Positions 58,231-64,000 of a DNA stretch of 64,000 nucleotides are shown here, in pieces. The first letter of the stretch is position 1, and every line of letters starts with the position of its first letter. Origin of the DNA: Oasisia sp. SBJ-2009 (taxonomy: Eukaryota; Annelida; Polychaeta; Sabellida; Siboglinidae); assembly GCA_964017155.1 (NCBI GenBank), contig OZ024857.1, positions 27,843,101 through 27,907,100 of the forward strand, given 5' to 3'. The translations under genes and the position numbers were made by a program. The notes under the pieces were generated by a model that ran no database searches, was not told the DNA's origin, and was given only the letters and a program-made list of their open reading frames with translations.

Positions 58231-61196
58231 CAATCATAGTTTTGTTCTCAATATGATTACAGCTGCCAGCCACAGCTGTCATTAAATCTGACTAACTTCC
58301 CACACTATGAATTTATGTGGCATTATACAATTATTTGGACCACAAGAGTTAGAAAAACAATCATATAATTTAAAACAAAGTGTGTTAGACAGAGTGATTG
58401 CCTGATTGGTCCACAGAAGATACAAACTGGATGCGTAGACACTTGGTCAACCTTCTCTTCACTAGGAAGTAATCAAGACTTTTTTCCGGCAAAGGTCAAC
58501 GAGCCTGTTCAACAAGAATTACATCTTTGCCACTGCATGTAGCACAATGTTTCTAAAATGAAACCGATTTCAATTAGCTGCCTAATAAGCATGACTGGTT
58601 GAATGCACACCACAAACCTGTATTACTGGGAAGTCTGTGTCATGTGTTTATGTTATCAGCCAGTTCAGACGTCTGGTTGAGTAACGACAGTACTTGGTCA
58701 GTCACATGACACATACACAGGTTAAGTAGGGTCACTCATAAATAAGAGTAGTTCACACAGAATGTATCTAAAATGCAAAAGTACTCATTTGTGATTAAAA
58801 TAAAAACACTGTAAAGTATGTTCTCTTTTGATTGATCAGTCATACATATTCCCTTGTTTATTTAATATATTGATTAATTGCATGAATCTGAGTCAAGTCA
58901 AGCAATTTTGGAATTTGTTGGAACATACATAAAAGCATAAAAGACATGCATTCCTCACATTTTCAAAACTGCACAAGCAAAACATTCATTATAACATTTC
59001 GATAAAAATTAATACACACCTACTACTCCCACTTACTGCTTTGGTGTTAGCTTGTCCTTAGACTCCTGACCAAAATAACAGCTAACTTCCTTCTAATAAC
59101 TGCTTAATAGAACAGACAACTCCTTATGTCAGCAATGCCCTACTTACAATGGCAGCCTGCATCTAACTGATACAGTAATTTTTCGCTGACTGATATTTCA
59201 GAATCAAGAAATGTGAACAATCTGGACTGTGCTGATGTAACCAGTGACAACTGAGTGAATGCGCAGATGAATCTAGGCCACACAAAATATTATAATGTCC
59301 ACCCACCAAGGCTGAGTCAGTGGACATTTCACTGCACTGAGTGACCGTAACTGACCAGCTGTGAGAGGCAGACCAGGACTAGTCAGCTTATTGAACTGGT
59401 CACCCTCTCACAAGTACACATCTATTAATGACTGCGCTACAACATGACACAGTCCTAAAAACCACTAAGATTAATGACACATAAATTTATATAACAGATC
59501 TTAAAGGTAACCTTATTTATTTGTGAAAGTATGAATGGTCTTACATCACAGTGTAAAACCAGAACCATGTTTGCCTTTCAGCCAGGACCCAGTTGAAAAG
59601 CATTTTTTTTATATTTGTCCAATGATTTTATCAATACTAAATAATACCCGAAGTTTGTGTAGTAAACAATACACAAATTAGGATACTATCAAGGTTTGAT
59701 TTTTCATGAAAATAATGGAATTATAAAAAAACAGGAAAAGATAAACATTGAACTAATGAAGGTGGCAGTTTAAAGCTTTGGAATAAGTTTACATTAATAA
59801 GTTACCCGTGTAGAATAAAATACCTCACAAAGGTCAACATGTCTCTCATGCCTGAAACACGATCCTTTTCTGTGGTATCAAAGTCTATTCTGTCAGAGGG
59901 CAACACATAATTTCTAGTTTTTACACTAACCTACGTTCAGCGACAGTATCAGTATAGTTACTGAGATATAATCACTCTGGGACAGATAACATCAGCAATG
60001 TGTTGTGTGGATTTTAATGCCTGACCAATACAGACATGCAATGCATGGTTACAGACTTACAGTAATACAAATAGCAGGTGATGGGGTTGGCTACACTTTG
60101 ACGCATGAACAGAAGAGAACACTGTCTGCACTGTTGACCAACATTACAGTCACTTATACACTAAGTGAGGTATTCACACGCATTATGCTGGTCAGAATGG
60201 CCTGACAGTCCTATTCATGTGGTCAGTATTTCCACATGCATGCATGCACGCACACACATGCACACACTGCAAAGCTCTACTCTAACTACCAAGTTACAGG
60301 ACCATAACATTTCATATCATCTACAAATGACAATAACTTGAACTTAAAAATGATCACAAATTCACAATCAGAACATTAAAATTTTAAATGATGTCCATGT
60401 AGCTGTACAATTACTAAATATTCTGAAATTTCACTCTGCTGATTTCATGCGGCAAGACTAACCCTACACCGATTAAATTTAGTAATAACCTGGTTAATTT
60501 GTCCGTTCTGTAATTTGACATAGCAATTTCTACCATGCCACAACTTGCTAACAATAAAGGCCATGAGTACAACTCCAGTGTCGAATGATGGGAGCAGCCA
60601 ACGATTGATCACGAGAGAGAGCAAGTGTCAACTATGAATGAAGCAACATCATGATGACATCTGCTTACACAACAGCAATGGTCAGGTATTTGTACAGGTA
60701 GCTGAGTGACTGACACTTGTTGACCCCAATGGTTGGGAACGTGTTTCATTGAGCATATTTATGTAAGAGTTTTGAACAAATGATGGAAAGGTTTATACGC
60801 ATGGCTGTTTAGCTACTAGTGTGAAAAGGGACATATAACGCCAAGGATTTCCTATCATTTTCAACAAGGCTTATACATCATATGAGCATGCCTCATTACC
60901 AAATTAGAGGAATTTATAGTGTGTAACTCCCAACTGACAGGATCAGGGTTCCAGTCCATATGCTGTCATTTTGAAACAGGCATTTCAACTTGCCTAAATG
61001 TCCAAGCATGACTTAATGTTTTGGTGGTGCAATTTTCAACCACTCCCAAAAAAAATTTGGCCAGGCGGGCAACTGCAGTGAACTGCACCGAGACTCCCTG
61101 GATGCTCCAAAAAACAATGGCACTCTGCTTGAGACCTACACCTGAACCATTGCATACATGAGTAATTTTGTTGTCTCAGTGGGGCGGGGTGATGCA

Positions 61197-61296
61197 CACA
61201 CACCATTAACCCCTTCCCAGTTTACAGGATACACACCATTAACCCCTTCCCAGTTTACAGGATACACACCATTAACCCCTTCCCAGTTTACAGGAA
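61197..61296. repeat. 33-bp tandem repeat, three copies
   Basis: Unit acacaccattaaccccttcc cagtttacaggat; the last copy ends at caggaatgacg. Confidence 0.93.
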
Positions 61297-63154
61297 TGAC
61301 GTATTAATTTTCTCTAGGCATCAGTTCTATTGGATACTGCAGTAAAATATGGGGGCCTGCCCACAAATCGAGGAATATATACCTTTTCAACAAGTTTAAA
61401 ACAATAGTCACCACTAATCCCATTCACAAACCACTGAGTGCAATGTTGTAGAAGGCTGGGCTGCCCATTAGTCAGCTCAATTGATAACAGAGTCAATTTA
61501 CCAACCCGAATACATTTGTTTTGGTGTATCATCAGAGACACATTACTGAGGGGCTAATAAACATCCCGGAGGCTAATAAACATTAATTATTTAATGAAAA
61601 ACATCACCAAATATGTACCTTTTTTGACTTCACATTTAGTCGATTTTGAAATGTTCAGTCAGAATGGAGAGCGATAATTTCTCTTGTGCTAATCCACAGA
61701 TCGATTTATCATTCACTGTGTGTGGCTGTCACATGGCACCTTCATACGGCTAAGTCTGCATCACCTTCTTGATGTTCTGGTGATCGTATTTTTTGAAGTG
61801 TACAGATAGATTGCTAAATTGTCTGATTAGGTGAATCAATTAAAACTCTTGGTTCTCTGGGACCCAGTATGATATATTATCAGTTAAAACAACATTACTG
61901 CTGTATAAGCTGACCATAAACATAACCGACACATAACACCTCAAAGTTAAAATTTAAACCTCCTCATTATCTCGCATGATGCATTTTCTTTTATTTCGCA
62001 ACACTTTCAACATAGGCAAGCGGTACAAATTACATGTTTACCCAATGGATAATAATTTGTGAATAGTCAAAATAAACCCGATTTCCAAACAGGTCAAAGG
62101 AGCGCAAATGTCAATTTGTGGGGGTCATTCTGCCAGACCGAACCCTAGGCTCGTTTTGCGTGTCCGACACTTGCATATACTGCCTCGTCCATCATTTTTT
62201 CCAGTGGAAACACTGATGTATTGTGTTAAAACAGAGGCACAGCCAAGCAATAACTATTATTTGGACCAATCAGATCTGAGTGCCTCCATTTGATCTTTAA
62301 TGAACGAAAGTGTATCATCCATACGGGTCCTATCCACAAAAAGCAATTTATATATTGTATTCAATATGGGGGGGATGGTGCAGTTATAACTTTGCAACTG
62401 GACTGAGTACTTTGCATGTGTGTCAAACACTGGGTCAATTTGTCATTGCACGTTCATGGTATTGGAAGTAAAAAAGATAACATGCAGAGGTTAAATATGT
62501 ATAACCGGTCAAGGCTGTCAGTGACTCACAGATTGAACTATAAACACTAAACCAGACCAGATACACAAGCAACAAACCTAACTCTCTAATGGAAGCGCTT
62601 TGGGAAGACAATAATTAGATTATGTGTGTGTGCCTCTGTGAATTCATGAAGTATAGCTACAAGAACAAACCAGTTCACTAAAAATCCTCATGTGCAAATC
62701 AGTGCAATATAACTGAAGGACTGTACTAGGGCTAGACTGTATTACAATAGTTAATATGGCGTATATGTATTCACTACCAATAGGATTATTTTAATTACAT
62801 TATACCAGCACTGGTCCGAGAGCAGAGAGGGAGACTGGTAAAATTACAACATGAAACCCGACATCACATCAAGTGATCAACAAACACAACCCTCGAAGTG
62901 GACATTAGCCTAAATATTAGGCCTAATAATGTCATTAAATATACCCAAATGGGGCACATGTTACGCCGACAAGTCGATGTCCCGTTTGCTACCACAACCT
63001 ATACAACGCTTTGAAGTGAACGCATCACAGAATGTGTCCTGCTAAATCCGCGACTGTGCAAACATTATCAACAGACATCACAGCAGCGATTGGTCGAAGT
63101 GGACGTCTGGCGACGCAAATAGGGACAGGTATTTGATCGCGTCTTATAGCCTAC

Positions 63155-63311
63155 CTTGAATTATAGTCGATACTGCCGAAATACAGCGTGAGTGGGATAA
63201 TTAATGTTTTCCGTACTGCTTCATTTGCCACTCGTATATCCAACAGGCGAACGAAAGACGACTGGATCCACAATCTAACCGCAGTCCATTCACGCTTCGG
63301 CCGCCATGTTG
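63155..63311 (-). promoter_or_regulatory. Putative p190RhoGAP first non-coding exon and YY1-type start site
   Basis: The minus strand reads caacatggcggccgaag at 63311-63295, matching the ATGGCGGC core found at transcription starts of many housekeeping genes. The exon would end at a donor TTCAAG|gtaggc (63154). It contains short uORFs: ATGGCGGCCGAAGCGTGA, ATGGACTGCGGTTAG and ATGAAGCAG...TAA. Placement is inferred; no transcript evidence. Confidence 0.45.
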
Positions 63312-63326
63312 AATAGCATTTCCGAT

Positions 63327-63413
63327 CACGTGTCCACAAATAAATGCCAAACCGGATGCGCAAAGTTGACAGTTTTGATTGACAACTACGATAAGTTAGC
63401 GTAGGACCACGTG
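63327..63413. promoter_or_regulatory. Two CACGTG E-boxes upstream of the putative start
   Basis: cacgtg at 63327-63332 (gatcacgtgtcc) and 63408-63413 (ccacgtgac), within about 100 bases of the YY1-type element. They are palindromic and could serve either direction. Confidence 0.45.
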
Positions 63414-64000
63414 ACTTAAAACATAACGCAGCGACGCGGGAATTAATTATTACTATGATGTCGAGCAACTTGGTAAACATAAGTTACTAATTCCTCAGCG
63501 AATTAGTACATACAATGCCATAACCATAACAGGCTATATATAGCTTCGAATACAAGGATAATACCATACACGAATTATTGGATCACACGTAGACCTATAC
63601 TGGCTATAGTATATGTACGATATTTGTGTAATACTCTCTTAATCTGGTCAGAGTATTATAGCGTATTGCATATGTATATATGTCTATTATATACTTTTCT
63701 AGAGAGTTTTCTTAATTCCCACATGGGGACATTTGGTGGTATCCATTCTCCAGATGGCGCCAAAGTATACCATCGCGTGATTTACATTTTGGGGCATAAT
63801 AAATAAAGATAGGCGTCTAAATAGATACGCGTCGGATCCCGGAGGGGACGGATCACACAATTTGTTGGGGTTGAAGTTATGAGGTTAGTTGCGCTTAAAT
63901 AGATGATTGCACTGAGATAATGATGTTAATTTAACATGTATTAGTGTAATGTTGACCGACAGACGGCGCCGCCTGTATCTTGCTTATCGCACTGCCTGTT
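63414..64000. other. Flank upstream of p190RhoGAP, nothing recognised
   Basis: No ORF with family resemblance, no tandem array. A divergent gene beyond the window is possible. Confidence 0.4.

Larger units (their letters stand above)
56857..63154 (-). other. p190RhoGAP first intron, 6.3 kb, no gene recognised
   Basis: Contains an MITE-like element at 58016-58230, an old SINE remnant at about 60910-61150 (B-box-like ggttccagtcc then ttttgaaacaggcattt), (gcatgcac)n near 60235, and a 33-bp repeat in three copies at 61197-61296. Nothing coding. Confidence 0.6.

Overview
The window is animal nuclear DNA. It has GC-rich, intron-split exons with GT-AG junctions, AT-rich introns, many micro- and minisatellites, tRNA-derived SINE copies, a LINE fragment and MITE-like inverted repeats. 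It is an invertebrate by gene structure: p190RhoGAP is cut into 26 coding exons, whereas vertebrates, as I recall, carry most of it in one large exon. A cephalochordate is my best guess, because minisatellites spanning exon-intron borders were, as I remember, reported from amphioxus genes; a mollusc or brachiopod is not excluded.

Layout: 1-2490 is a 38-bp minisatellite (about 65 copies) inside an intron. 2501-18841 (+) holds the last 17 coding exons of a dynamin-binding-protein (DNMBP/Tuba) type RhoGEF: coiled coil, DH, BAR, SH3, SH3. 18842 to about 22480 is 3' UTR and the intergenic gap between two converging genes. 25302-56616 (-) holds a complete p190RhoGAP gene (ARHGAP35/ARHGAP5 type, 26 coding exons, 1,734 codons plus stop, all intron phases consistent): GTPase, FF repeats, two pseudoGTPase domains, a long disordered region with Tyr motifs and a polybasic patch, and a RhoGAP domain. 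Its leader probably has an exon at 56617-56856 and a first exon at about 63155-63311, next to a YY1-type ATGGCGGC promoter element and two CACGTG boxes.

The genes converge tail to tail and both act on Rho-family GTPases: a GEF expected to activate Cdc42 beside a GAP expected to switch off Rho.

The most unusual feature is the relation of the tandem repeats to splice sites. In several arrays the repeated unit contains a genuine splice site plus adjoining exon sequence: a 28-bp donor array (8 donors), a 34-bp donor array (about 19), a 31-bp acceptor array (about 22) and the repeat at the 8516 acceptor. Other arrays end within a few tens of bases of a splice site. The 31- and 34-bp arrays are open in the host reading frame, so use of an alternative splice site could add repeat-encoded peptide. 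The 38-bp array repeats an AATAAA hexamer followed by a GT-rich run, like a poly(A) site, about 65 times. All calls are from reading the sequence; no search or transcript data were available.
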